DNA of 64,000 bases, taken from Onchocerca lupi (lineage: Eukaryota; Nematoda; Chromadorea; Rhabditida; Onchocercidae). The translations under genes and the position numbers were made by a program. Location of the stretch: NCBI GenBank assembly GCA_028564675.1, contig JAOVVO010000139.1:62001-126000 (forward strand), read 5' to 3'. Of the stretch, positions 1 through 11,785 are shown one piece after another (within the stretch, counting starts at the first letter, position 1; the number at the start of each line of letters is the position of its first letter). The notes under the pieces are model-generated. The model made no database searches, was not told where the DNA came from, and worked only from the letters and a program-made list of their open reading frames with translations.

Positions 1-2554
1 AAAATGATCAGTGTTTAAATTTTTTTCTCTTTCTTTAAAAGATGAAAAAACATGTTTGATAATATATGTGTTTATTGATTACATTGCAATATCATAATGC
101 TTGAAAAATGATTGTAAGCACGAGAAAATTGTCAAAATTGTATTGTTACAATAAATATGGATTATTACTTTTCAACAAAAAAAAAAAAAAAAAAAAAAAA
201 AAAAACGAAAATATTGAGCATGACATATGATCCATGAATGACAACAGAATCTGGCTTACTCTGTAATTTTCATTATAATTTTTATATTTGCATTCTTCAT
301 TTCGCATTTGTTTACTCTTTCTTTTCCTTCCTTTTCTGCGCTTTTTCTTTTCTTTTTTTTTTTTTTTTAAATTATTATCTTATCAAATAAGTAATAAAAT
401 TATTACTAAAATAGGTTAGAATAATAGTAAATTGATAAAAATGATATCAAATACGGGACAAAAATAAATGTAATATAAAATTGATTAAAGTAGCATGAAA
501 TAAGTTAAAAAAGCATGAAATTGACGAAGATAGCGTGAAATAAGCTAACGTAGCAAAAATTAAATCAACGTAACATGTATTAGATTAATGCCTAATTGTG
601 GCATAAAATATTGTGAAATATTGATAAAATGATCGAAAAATTGATTTAAATTAATAAGAAAAAATTTTTCAAAACGGAATATTCTAGAAAGTTTGAAAGA
701 AATTTTTGAAATTTACTCTTCTTGAATTTGAAATATTTCAAACTTTTCGTTTAAATTTTGTCTTGATTATTATGAAATTATGTAATTATTTAAAATCAAT
801 TTTCTTTTTCTGCTATCATTTTAAGAAAATTAATTCGATAATTTTATATTCAACAATTTGCCATACAATTATTTCTTACTAGTAAAAGCCAGTTAAATAA
901 ATCATCAAAATATTATTTGAAACATAAAATCGGAAATCAGAAATCATTTATCAAATTGATTTATTATTTTTGCCATAAGAATGTAATATAAAAGAAAACA
1001 CACATATAATTAACCAATTAATCTGAAGCTAATAAAATTTGAAATATTTTAAGATCACTTTTATCACTAAATTTGTTAATATCAAATTGTAACTTTTTTT
1101 TCATAAACTATTCATTAACTTTATAACAACAGTTCTCAAGTTGATGAAAAAAATTCATTTTAGTCGAGATCAAAGACCATAAACTGGCACGAAACTAAAT
1201 TTTTACATTTCCCAACCTTCAAATGGGTATTTAGTCGTATCATTCTTTCCTTGTTGGTTTAATTTTTTTTAAAATAATAAGCTAAAAGCTTGAAATCTTA
1301 ATCTTAACATATTTTAGTTATATCAGTTATCTTTTCATAAAGATGATTTTACTCGCCTTTAATTTATTTGCTAATTTTAAATGATCCGATTTTATAAACT
1401 TTGAAAACATAAAATTTCCAAATACATAAATATTCAATATATATATATAAAATTAATAATTTATCATGATTTCTCACTTTTTTTAGCATTACTTGTTAAC
1501 ATTATATGATTTTTCTAGAACAATAATTATTTATTTTCTTTTCATGATCTATCTGAAATTAATTATTATTCTCTTTTCGTGATTAATCTCGATTAATCAT
1601 TATTCCTTGATTTATTGCGCTTAATCATTTTCTTCTCAAACAACTTCATGTATAGATTTTACAAAAACTTGTCTTGGTTTTTGGAAAAATTTTTTATTTT
1701 TATATTTGAAGAAACGGAATATTTGGAAAATACTGGTTATCAAATTTTATTGTTAATAATTTCGTTCTTTGGTTCTTTATTCAATTACTTTTTTTCCGTT
1801 GAAATTTCTTTTTTTTGCGATTAATCGTTTGACTTGATAAAAAAACAAACTTTTCGACGAACAAATTCTTGATTATAAGTAAAAATTTAAAATAGGCATA
1901 AATGATAAAATGGTATATTGCATTTCCAATATATGCTTGTTTTCTCGTAGCATTTAAAAAAAAAATAATTTTTTTTCTTAAGAGAAATTTTAACAAAATA
2001 CGAAAAACTTTAATTATGTAGATCTGTGATAATAGAATGAATTATTTTAAATTCGAAATATTCTAGAAAATTGAAAATGCAAAATTGGAATTATTTTTGA
2101 AATGCAAACATTTGTATAATTAATTATACAAAGTATAATCAATAAGAAACGCCAATTTCTTTCTTTATTATTTTGAAAATATCACTTAAATTAAGCAAGC
2201 CAAGATGATCAGGCTATTTCAATAAAATTTAATTTAGCGAAACGATAAAATTTAATTTTACAAAATGACAATTCCATCTATCTATCGAAAATTTTTACTC
2301 AAAAAAATAGATCTACAAAATTTTTTAACTTTTATCAGAAAATGAGGGACCAATTGAATTATTATATAATGTTTAAAATTAAAAAAAAATTTTGCTAATG
2401 AAGAGGTGTTGCATTTTAAAATATGAGGAGTTGTTCGTTTATCTTCAATTGTGAGAATTAATTTAATGAATATTATTTGTTTACCTATCAATGATATGAC
2501 AAATAAATTAATTCATTTCTAATTTCAGTTCCATTATTTTTCACATTATTGGAA
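1..2554. other. Non-coding 5' flank of the window
   Basis: AT-rich sequence without a supported exon. It holds an A-homopolymer near 178-205, a T-run near 353-368 and a short tandem repeat at about 481-590. The short ORFs here (for example 1615-1824) are low-complexity Phe/Ile/Leu-rich and lack splice-site support. A TTTCAG at 2523-2528 sits 26 nt before the first ATG of the next gene. It could be a trans-splice (spliced-leader) acceptor or the acceptor of an unseen upstream intron. Confidence 0.6.
481..590. repeat. Degenerate tandem repeat, ~20 bp unit, about 5 copies
   Basis: Successive ~20-bp units share a core like GTAGCATGAAATAAG. Variants read GCATGAAATTGACG, GCGTGAAATAAGC, GCAAAAATTAAATC and ACATGTATTAGAT. 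The copies diverge steadily along the array. No coding potential. Confidence 0.6.
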
Positions 2555-5218
2555 ATGTTTGAAGAAAAAGAGCCTGGAAAACCAAAAAATTGGGGTTATA
2601 CTGTCACTATGATTGCATTGGTATGGCTTTCCTTTTTTTTTTTTTGTTTCGTTTTTTTATCAATAAACATATATGTGTATATATTGATAAGAAATGATAA
2701 GTAATGGTAAGCATGAGAAGTAGTGGATGAACAAAAAATGGAAGGCACAAATTTTAAATTCACAAAATTTATCAAAAAAAAAAACGTTTTTCCATTTTCA
2801 TTCAGACTAGTTTTAAAGGAATGGAAAATCTATAAATGAATTGTAAAATTTTTAAAATTATTTAAAAATTCATTTACGATTTGTTTATAAGAATAAAATT
2901 TAGTTTTTATCTTTGCCAAGTATCATTTTATTCAAATTATTTCAATAATCGTAAAATTTTTATGGTTTTAAAAAATTTATTTTTTTAATTCGACCATTCT
3001 TATAGTAATTAAATAAATTTTGAAATGAGACAAACTTCATTTATTACTGATTTGAAAAAGAAAATTGCATTAAACATAATTCTATAATCCATATTTCAGT
3101 AAAGAGATCCAAATTTCAAATTCTTGAATATTATCAAATATTTTTTCAAATTTTAAACTTTTTGAGATAATGCTTTTGAATATAACAGTAATTATTGTCT
3201 GCCGAATAATGCTTGATTCACATGATGAAAACAATAATCTATGGTTAGAAGGTAATTTTTTTGACATTCATGCAAAATTTTTTTACCTTTGCTAATTTTT
3301 TGATTACAAAAAATTCAATTGCAGGATTAATACTCAATAAACATTTCAATTTTTTTAAATAACTTTCAACTTCTTGAAGATTCGAAATTTGTAAAAAATT
3401 ATAATAAATTAAATTAAATTTGGTTTACTTTTAAATCTTAAAATTTCAATTAACAAACACATTTTGAATTTTGAATGCGTAAATTTTTTTATAATTTTCA
3501 ATTTCTTGAAATTTCAAAATTTATAAAAAATTATGATAAACTGAATTAAGTTTTGTTTGCTTTTAAATCTTAAAACTTTAATTAAATACATACATTAAAT
3601 TAAATTCTAGGCAGAATTCGAGAAAATTTAACATTTTTCCTGGGTATGTTCGCACTGTCGTTTTGTTTCTTTTGTTGTTGTTGTTTCTGTTGTGGTGGAT
3701 CATTATGCCGGTATATCATTATTTTTAACTTTTTTCAATCGAATTATTTAATAAAATAATTTTCGCTTCAAAATAATTATCAGTTATTAGCATCAAACTA
3801 AATTACTTGAATACCTTAATTTTGTTTTAATATAATTATTAGTTGTCAACATTATTTGAATTACTTAAACCATCTTGATCCTCTTTGAACTTAATTGCTA
3901 GCATTGACATTAATCGAATTATTTAAGTAATCTGATTCTATATGAATTTAATTAATTAACAGTCTTTAATACTAATTGTTATCTAATACATATCATTATT
4001 ACAATAAGCTTAAATTTTAGATGGATTGCTAATTTTCATCGCAGATATTTCGATCCATCTAAATTATTTTCAACTACAGTTAAAATAACCGATAAGACTC
4101 CTGCAATCAACAAAAGACAAAGTACGGAAAGAGCAAATTAAAATTTTGACATTTCTATTTCTACTTTTTTCAAATCTCAATTAAATTAAAGTTATATTAG
4201 AAATTTAAAGATAATTAAATGTCTTTAAAAAAAAGAAAAAATTAGAAAAGCATAAAGCTGTTTGAGAAAATGAAATTTTTAAAGCGATATATTATTTTAC
4301 TATTTCAATTTATCTATTAATCTCTCACAAAAATACATTTTAAAATCAAAAAATGGAAATTCAGATCATAAAAAATTTTTAATATTTAACATATAATTTC
4401 CAATTCTTTTCTAGTGAATCAATTTTGTTTTAGTTCCGAATTTTATCTTCATTAAAATTCGTATTTTTTAAAATTTTATTTTTATTTGCTATATTTTATC
4501 TTTATTCATGAAATTATAGAAAATTCGTTCGCCATCTTTAAAGTTTTCAATAATGGCGATTGTATGATGGTCGATGTATCAGATGTCGAAAAGGTTAAAA
4601 TTAATTTTATTTTGGAATATTTTATCAATAAATTGGTTTTAAACTTTTAAAACCATCCGTACTGTACATAATAATTTGCATTACTTGTAATGAGTTAATT
4701 CAAAAACTTAAATCTCTAATTTAATGATAATTTTCAGCTAATATATATTATCCATAAAATGGCAAATGGAAATAAAATCAGTAATAATTAAGTATTGTAT
4801 CGTGAAATCATTTAAGCTAATTTTATATGATTTAAAATGATTTTTCAGTACATTTATTAAAATATACTCAAATATTGAAAATTCAGAGTAGGTTTAAAGA
4901 AAAAATTGCTTATCATAAAAATCGAGCCAAAGAAGCTAAGATTTTTATATTCTTAAATACAAATATAATCATTTTTTAAAGACTTGTTATTTTGATAAAT
5001 TTATTAATATTTTTGCATTTTAATGATTCGAAAAAATTTATTAATTCATTATTAATTTTTAGCCTTACTCATATGTGAATGGAGCATTTACAAATTCATC
5101 CGAACATCGATCAATAAATAAAACTTATTATTCGAAAAATATGTTAATGCCAAGTAAAGAAGAATTGATAGATTATTCAAAGTTCAACTATCAATGTGGA
5201 CGTAGAAAAAGTCTTTAA
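2555..5218 (+). CDS. Small two-pass membrane protein with Cys-rich second membrane segment (unknown family)
   Basis: Six exons assemble in frame to 185 aa: 2555-2620, 3167-3251, 3611-3710, 4045-4121, 4520-4593, 5063-5218 (stop TAA at 5216-5218). Phases are 0,1,2,1,0. The start is the ATG at 2555, 26 nt after a TTTCAG acceptor; the frame stays open back to that acceptor, so an upstream exon is not excluded. The N-terminus MFEEKEPGKPKNWGY is charged. A first membrane segment runs from about residue 16 to 38 across the first intron (TVTMIAL then IMLLNITVIIVC). After a short acidic loop with an NLT sequon comes a second hydrophobic stretch (about 58-80) holding seven cysteines, including four in a row, then GGSLCR. 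The ~100-residue tail is soluble and ends RRKSL. The first acceptor (TTTTTGAG) is weaker than the others. No family recognised; Cys next to a membrane suggests palmitoylation, but that is inference. Confidence 0.72.
3360..3605. repeat. Two-copy tandem repeat inside intron 2 of the small membrane-protein gene
   Basis: About 135-140 bp is present twice, once from ~3360 and again from ~3500. Shared landmarks are CTTGAARATTYRAAATTT, TAAAAAATTATRATAAA and TTTTAAATCTTAAAA. The second copy runs right up to the next exon. Confidence 0.6.
3772..3975. repeat. ~60-bp tandem repeat, about 3 copies, intron 3
   Basis: Three successive units share the order AATTATYAGT, a CAT/CAA-rich centre, AATTACTT or AATTATTT, then a CTTGATC/ATTCTAT-like part. 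They are diverged, so an old local duplication. Confidence 0.5.
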
Positions 5219-7084
5219 ATATTATTTTAGAATAGAACTAACTATGCCAGTTCTATTTTTGTCTTTCAGACAATTCAAATTTTTTTTCTGACTGCATTTT
5301 TTCTTCCAATTAATATGGTGAAAAGAAAAAAAATTAACAAAAAATTTGAAAAGACTGATATTAAAAGACTTTGTTGTTTATTATGAAACTTATACAATAT
5401 CATACTTTGAGATTTTCAAAACATTGTTTGATATGTCTTTTTTCTTTTTTTTATCGGTCTCTTTTATACCTGTCTAATTTTAATGAAATTTTTAGGTAAG
5501 ATATAGTTATAGAATAGAAAAAAAAAAATTGCTCACCTAAAAATGTCAATGGTTAATTTCTTAATTCATGAAACAAATCGGATATTGATTTAGGAATATA
5601 TTATCAATTTTTATCACTTTTTTCTCTTATTTTGATGATATTGAAATTTTAAAAGTTTGCAAGGTTTTATCATTTTCATGTCTGTGTTACAAATTTTGTG
5701 CAAATTAAATCAAATTCCCTTTTTTAATTTGGGAAACTGAACTGAATTGTGTGAATTTTTGAAGTACAGAATAACAAATAAAATGCATGTATATGTGTGG
5801 CATGGACGTCCTTATATGAAAGTATGAATGTGTGCATAAATTTTTGTGGAAGAAAAGAGAAAGTTTAAATAGTCGAAAAGGAAACTAAGACTTTAGCAGT
5901 ATATGACTGAATTTTCTGATGATTTGAATAAGTTCATGTGAGCTTCATTTCTGTTATTCCTTGAAAATCGATTTATCAAAGATAAACTTTCTCATGTCAT
6001 AGAATATTCTTCACATTAACATCATATTAAATCTGGTCATTAACTTGTGAAAAAGGTTTGAAATATACGTCTAAAATATGAAATATGTAGTTGACAATAT
6101 TTCGAACCATACTGTTTATTATCAGATATCGCTGCTGCGAATGATAGCTTAAAAATATCGCGAAATTCTTATCCTAAAATAAATTAATAACATCTTATTG
6201 TAATTTAAAAATTTTGATGACCTGACTTTCTCTTTTTTTTTTTAAATTCTATCTTTAATGACAGACAAAAAAAAAAAAAGAATCTGAAAATATTAATAGC
6301 CAGTAGTAATTGTGCATCGTTAAAGAAAAATTTAAAAAAATAATGGCGAAAAAATTAATTGATAAAATCTGAAAATGAAATTTACGAAAATAAATGCATT
6401 TTTCTCATAACATCAAATATCATCATCCTATACTTATTAATCGTGTTTAATTATTATAATTATTATTGTTGTGATCTAAATTCGGCTAATTTTATACGCT
6501 GCTTTATTAAAATGCTTGATTAAAATCAAATTGCGTTTCGGGGAAGTTTGTAAAATTCGAACTTTCTATTCTATTAAATGTTGCGGCAAATTTCTATCTA
6601 ATAAAATATTTGGCAGTGATATAATGGCAATAGGTTCAAATCATTGATAAGAGTACACAACGAATAATACACATTTTCCATAAAGACAAAAACCACAAAT
6701 ATGCAATTCTAAATGATTAAATTTACAATGATAAATTGGTAATTCATAATTCGAAATTAATAAGGAATGCTTGGATGTATTATCGAATAAACTGTAAAAT
6801 TTTCAAACGAAAAAGAAAATAATTGAATTAGTTCTTTCTAAGAAAGAATTTTTTATCGATATAATTACTAATATGACATAGGATAATTGCCAAAATTATC
6901 TTAATTATTACATATTCACTTTATCAATTAATCATTGGTTGTAAATAGAAGCCATAATTTCCATCAAAAAAGTTAAATATATCATAAAATCGCAGGAAAA
7001 ATTAATTTTTGCAAAAACTACAAGACATTAAATAAACTGAAGCATTTTAGAAATAATTCTTTCGTTTTAAATAATCTTTTTCAT
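5219..7084. other. Intergenic, no gene seen
   Basis: Follows the stop of the small membrane-protein gene. A 9-bp inverted repeat (ATAGAACT / AGTTCTAT) lies just after the stop, near 5231-5260. The block at ~5481-5570 recurs near 28061-28150. The rest is AT-rich with T-runs (for example 6233-6243) and nothing that looks like an exon or RNA gene. Confidence 0.55.
5481..5570 (+). repeat. Dispersed repeat 'C', copy 1
   Basis: Shares GATATAGTTAT, an A-run, ATTGCTCAC and TAAAAATG in the same order with 28061-28150. In both places a copy of repeat 'B' follows downstream on the same strand, so the two regions look like decayed copies of one larger segment. Confidence 0.55.
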
Positions 7085-7965
7085 ATATATGAAAAAATAA
7101 AATTTACACTGTATAAATTTGAGTTCTTCCTCGTTTCTTTTTTTTTTTTTTTTTTTGAAGTAATCAATCAATTTTTGCTATAATAAATAATTAATTTTTG
7201 CTATATTTAATATATTCCTTTATGTTAAATTTTGAATGCGCATTTATAAAATTTAGTTTGCCACTTCACCATTTGCTTTTTTTTTTTTTGAAATTTTTGA
7301 TTATATTAATTACTTTTCAAAACATGCTTTTTCATTAATTAACACCTGTGAATTTCTTCCCCTTATTTTTTTTATTCCGAAAGACAGTATTGTAAAAAAG
7401 ATTAGCGGCCTGTTAAGAATCGCAAAAATGATCTACTTATTATACATGTTTCAAATTTTTGTATTATTCGAGTAGGAGGAAGATAAAAATTAAAATCACG
7501 ATTTAAATTTATTAAATTAAATAAGAAAAAAGTGGGTTTTTTTTTCATCACCATTGTTATTTTTTCTAAAATACTAATCTCATTCGTTATTGTCATTGTT
7601 ATTATTTTTATAGTTTCTATTATCATACAATTTTATTGTCTGACAAATAACAGTAATGACAGATACTGTAGCAGTAATAATAGTAATAATAACAAAAACA
7701 ATTGCAGCAATAATAATAACAACAACAATAACTATAATTACGATAATAGTATTACTAATTGGAAAAATAAAAACTTGAATTTCTTTTTCTTAACAAAAAA
7801 GAATAAAGCAAGAAATATTTTTTCAAAAAAATAGGAAAAAAATTGAAAAAAAAGAAGTTACGACGACAATAGGAAGACATACCCTGAGTAATTTTGAAAG
7901 CTTCCAATATCATGAAAAATCTGCACACAAATGATAAAAAATAAATAAATGAATAAATTAATTAA
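7085..7965 (+). repeat. Dispersed ~0.8-kb repeat 'B', copy 1
   Basis: Same order of landmarks as 29310-30085: a T-rich start, ATCAATCAAT with TTTGCTATA, TTTTGAATGCGCATTT, AAGATTRGCGG, TTTCAAATYTTYGTATTA, a (T/C)AGTAATAATAGTAATAATA microsatellite, TTGCAGCAATAA, then AAAGCTTC(A/C)AATATCATGAAAA. The Asn/Thr-rich 100-aa ORF at 7532-7834 is only the translation of the trinucleotide tract. Copy 2 is about equally long, in the same window orientation and moderately diverged. Confidence 0.75.
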
Positions 7966-7979
7966 TATATATATACTGT

Positions 7980-8370
7980 ACAGGCTACGCATTGCGTGAC
8001 TGATCCAGCTAGTCTATATGAATAAAAATGTAAATGTTCGTTTGTATTAAATCTTAAACCTCCGAAACTTCTCAAACACGCGCCTCATCTATATTAATTC
8101 AAAACCTTAGGTATCGGAAAGTTCTTACCTATTGCTTTGAAAATTTGACACAGCGTTACATACGAATACGCGCATGTTTTCATATCTTCTTCGATTGATT
8201 TGAAATTTTCATAGGCGTTGCATTCGAATGGGCACATGTCTTTAAATAAATAAGGCGAGTAATCTAAGCTTTTCGTTTGTTTTTTGCTTTATGAGGAATA
8301 TAATTCATTCATTTTTTGATTCCCTACGCCGAACGACGTCATTTGGAAGTACGAGTTGTATTTCTTGATT
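7980..8370 (-). mobile_element. Helitron 3'-terminal fragment, copy 1
   Basis: Read on the minus strand, this block matches the end of copy 3 (28843-29240) and part of copy 2 (24850-25060). Landmarks are the AAAAAACAAACGAA / GCAAAAAATAAACGAAAAGCTT region, CGAACATTTA and CTAGCTGGATC near the tip. It contains only the tail after the helicase domain and the 3' terminus; no intact coding sequence remains. The tip near 7982 carries a small inverted repeat (ACGCAATGCGT). Assignment to Helitrons rests on homology to copies 2 and 3, where helicase motifs are visible. Confidence 0.6.
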
Positions 8371-8373
8371 TTA

Positions 8374-8460
8374 GATAAGAAACGCTTTGTTCGGCAGTAT
8401 ATGTCGTGGAAATTTTCTGAATGGTGGAGAGTGATATCGTCCTATAGCCCAATATCACCA
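8374..8460 (+). other. Possible orphan exon
   Basis: Bounded by a good acceptor (CTTGATTTTAG at 8363-8373) and a GTGAGT donor at 8461. It is open in one frame, giving a basic/aromatic peptide that includes RQYMSWKFSEWW and ends SSYSPISP. The exon would end in phase 0. A TTTCAG at 9069-9074 followed by an open stretch to a TAG at 9123-9125 could be its last exon in phase. No upstream exon was found and the peptide matches nothing I recognise, so this may be chance. Confidence 0.2.
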
Positions 8461-11095
8461 GTGAGTCTAATTGGATTGGATTGCGTTGAATTGGGTTGAA
8501 TTTTTGTCGTGTTGAATTGAATTGAGTTGATTTTTAGCACCTCAAACTTGGGTAATTAAACCTTGATTTACAGAAACTATACAAGCAAATCGTATTATAG
8601 CTCGACAATGACAATACAACAACAACAACAAAAAAAAAACACACACACACGCACAAGAAAACGAGGGGGGAAAAGTTTGCTAGAAAATTATAGAATTAAT
8701 TCAAAATTTATAACCCGCGTTTAAAACGTTGAAAAATTGCCAAAAAACAATTATTGACAGTTATAGATTACAACAGTAACGGATCATTATGAAATACAAC
8801 TGTCTTGTTCCAGTAGGACTAAGACGGTTGTTTACAGAATTATATGAGGAAGGCAGGAAAGAAAGGAGATTATAGGAGCAAAAATCAAATTTAGGGATGG
8901 AATTTTACAAATGATGAATAAAAATAAAATTTGAGGTCAGATCTCCCGGAATTTTCGACAATATATCCGGCAAGCAAAGTTCTTAATGACCTCTGCTGAT
9001 TCTTCAAGTTGAGGCAATTTAAATTTTTTTCCGACATCGCAACACATTCCTTTCGTTTATCCATCAAATTTCAGAGCATCGCAATAAAGACATACTTCAG
9101 TCATAGTTTCAATGAGAACATCTAGGCTGAAACATAATCGTCAGCTGGGTTGTACCAGAATGGAAGGTGATTATAATCGCGTGACTGCTGAACATAAAAA
9201 ACTTCGTATTTTACGCTGAACAAGAAATCCTGCAGGTGAACTGGCGCAACATAGTTTCAAAAGTGATGACGACAAACATGTTTACACTAAATGGTCCAAT
9301 TTTTAGATAAATGACAAAGATCGACGCAGCAACAGTAGCAGTTCGAAGTTCCAAGAATTTCAGTTCGACAGTTCAAAGCGACTCAAAAGTAGCAACAAAT
9401 CGACAATTCACTTGAATAGTATTCTTTTCTATCAGTGACAAAGGAAAGAATAACTCAATGATCAATTTGCCTGGATGTTCTCTGATAAGTGTTTGTTACA
9501 ACGAATCACTTTATAAAACTTCTTGAATTTTTGACAATTAAATCTTATACTCTAATAGCACCAAATACTAATCAAAAATCTTTGAAAAGTTAGGAACATT
9601 ACTCCTGCAGTTTTCATTTTTTAAATGTTCTTTAGGTAAAATAATCTTTCTCACTAAAGCACAATCTTTCTCATTAAAACAAATCTTTCTCACTTAGCAG
9701 CTAAAAATCTTAGAAAAGTATTTATGGACAGTATCTGCAAAACTATATCAGAAAAAAAAATTATACAAAAATCTTTCAATTTGAAGAACTCTTTTCGTAT
9801 TCAGAAATTGCAACAAGCAAATTCAATCTCAAGATAATCCGTCTCAACAGATCACTCCAAAAATTTCAATTTGTGAGATATTTGAAGTGAATGTTTTGAA
9901 AAAGAATAAAGAAGAAATCTTCTCTTCATTGGCCTTACGGCCAGCGGTATCGGGACGTCGCTCGACAAATTCCTTCAAATTAAATCGCCTGATTTATATT
10001 CTTTCGAAGCAGCTGCAATTTCAATTCGTATTTAAATCTACAAAATCGTTTCCGATATCCTGCCATACTTCGACATCTCCACGTATTTAATAAGTAAGAT
10101 ACTTGTTAAGTTGAAAAATTTCAATATGTCAACATTTCCTGTTCTCTTTTTCGACGCCGTAATTCTACATTAAACTCAAGTACTTCCATAAATAACCTGC
10201 AGTTGTCTACTCATATCATAAAATGAATTCAGTAAGATTTTAAATCGCTTCCACGATAAAATAGAGTAAGGTAATGAACTTTATGCTATTACGTTTAATT
10301 TTCCTCATGATTAAGACAAAAGTTTAGATAACTTTTTTTCTGATCGATCTGTCGTTAGCGAACCTATATTTTTCTAATAGAATGCCACAAATCCCTTTAC
10401 ATCATGTAAAATTTCAATGGAATTTATACATTAGTAAAATTTATACATTAGTAAAATTCAGATTTTTCAAGTGATAACTCTACAAAAAATTATGCCTAAG
10501 AAATCTGCGGGGGAAATAACGACGGAGACCTTCTCGAGAGAATCATCATCAAATTATCACTAATTATCTGGATATATCGTACTAAAATATAAGGAAATTC
10601 TAAAGTTTTGGACGCTTTCTTGCCTATTTAGCGTCATGCAGATGTTTAAAAGAAATGGAAAAGCTATAGAAGTTGAGAAATTAACACTTTTAGTGTGATT
10701 ATAATAATCTCATGAAACACTTAATGCAATCCACAGGTATATTTCTAAAATGTATATAAACCATGATCGCAATGAAACAGATAAAGTGATAAATCAGATG
10801 CGAATTACGTTCGCATAAAGTTTCAAACTTTTAAACTGCCAATAAATTGATGAATTTTCATTTATCACATACGCACAACGTCTTTTAAAAAACAAGTTGA
10901 CATTTCGTGAATATTTTAATACTCTCCTGAAACAACTGGAATTTTAAGAGAGATGTAACTAACTCTTCAACGGTAAGGTTTGCTTTTTCCTTGTTGCTTA
11001 TATATGGATACTTCAGCTCCCTGAATATATAAATGTACTCCATATCATTACACACAAGAGATGCAGATAAATGTATCGCGTGACATCCTAAATAC
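8401..11095. other. Intergenic, slightly higher GC, only weak exon candidates
   Basis: Less homopolymer-rich than the surroundings. Two short ORFs with varied, coding-like composition are visible: 8789-8875 (28 aa, contains GLRRLFTELYEEGRK) and 9112-9219 (35 aa, contains RLKHNRQLGCTRMEGD). Neither has matched splice sites or a known relative. There is a ~20-bp triplicated AATCTTTCTCACTAAA motif at 9641-9700 and a 17-bp doublet near 10424-10458. Nothing firmer. Confidence 0.4.
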
Positions 11096-11109
11096 GTGCA
11101 CGTGGACGT

Positions 11110-11785
11110 ACAGATTCACGTACGTGTTATATCTAACCGATATGGACTTCTTGGTTATATCGGCAAAAAAATACAACACGTATGTAAACCATCTCCGGCG
11201 ATAGCAAACACAACCGCAAGTAAGCAGTGTACAATGAACAATAACAAAAGCTATAATTGTAAGTTGTACCTAAAAATTTCTTACCGTAAGCCATGAGAGG
11301 ATTATTCCAAATATGGGTGAACTGATTCAGGACAGAAACAGTTTCAGTTTAAATCTTTCTTCACTAAAATCTAATTAAGGCTTTGTGCTATAATATTCAA
11401 GTTTTAGTGTGTATTTATTAGACGTTTCATGTGAATGTAGCTGACAATTTTTAAAACATTTCTTATAAAATGGGAAGAATGGATCAATAAATCTGCCGAT
11501 ATTTCTGGTTTTATTCAATTAATTGAATAAATTTTAGAAATTATTCAAAATCATATTTCTGCATATTTGACTGAAGCAATCATAGCAGTTCACTGGACAA
11601 TTATAATACAATCAACAATATACATTTAATTTTTCTCCAAAGATTAAAGGCATTTCAATACGAATTAATATGATGCTACAAAGCAAGATAAATTGAAAAC
11701 AGTCAGCCAAATATAGTATGAAAGAAAAATTGAAGAATCGTTACTCTACTCTTGTCGTATTAAAGTTCAATACAACTGCTTAATC
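11110..11785 (+). repeat. Upstream block of receptor gene A (tandem duplicate, copy 1)
   Basis: Matches 16270-16910 at about one difference per 20 bp by eye between 11218 and 11720, far closer than the receptor exons downstream. At its 5' end both copies keep an open frame ending in a TGA at the same place (SYNCKLYLKISYRK region), with a 6-nt in-frame length difference. A perfect GTAAGT donor follows AGCTATAATT (donor at 11259). The block could be promoter plus a 5' non-coding exon of the receptor gene, or a repeat that travels with it. Splicing to the acceptor at 12374-12375 would not give an in-frame start. Confidence 0.65.

Noticed and set aside
7532..7834. 100-aa Asn/Ser-rich ORF
   Set aside because: Translation of the (AAT/AGT)n tract in repeat B; copy 2 of the repeat breaks the frame.
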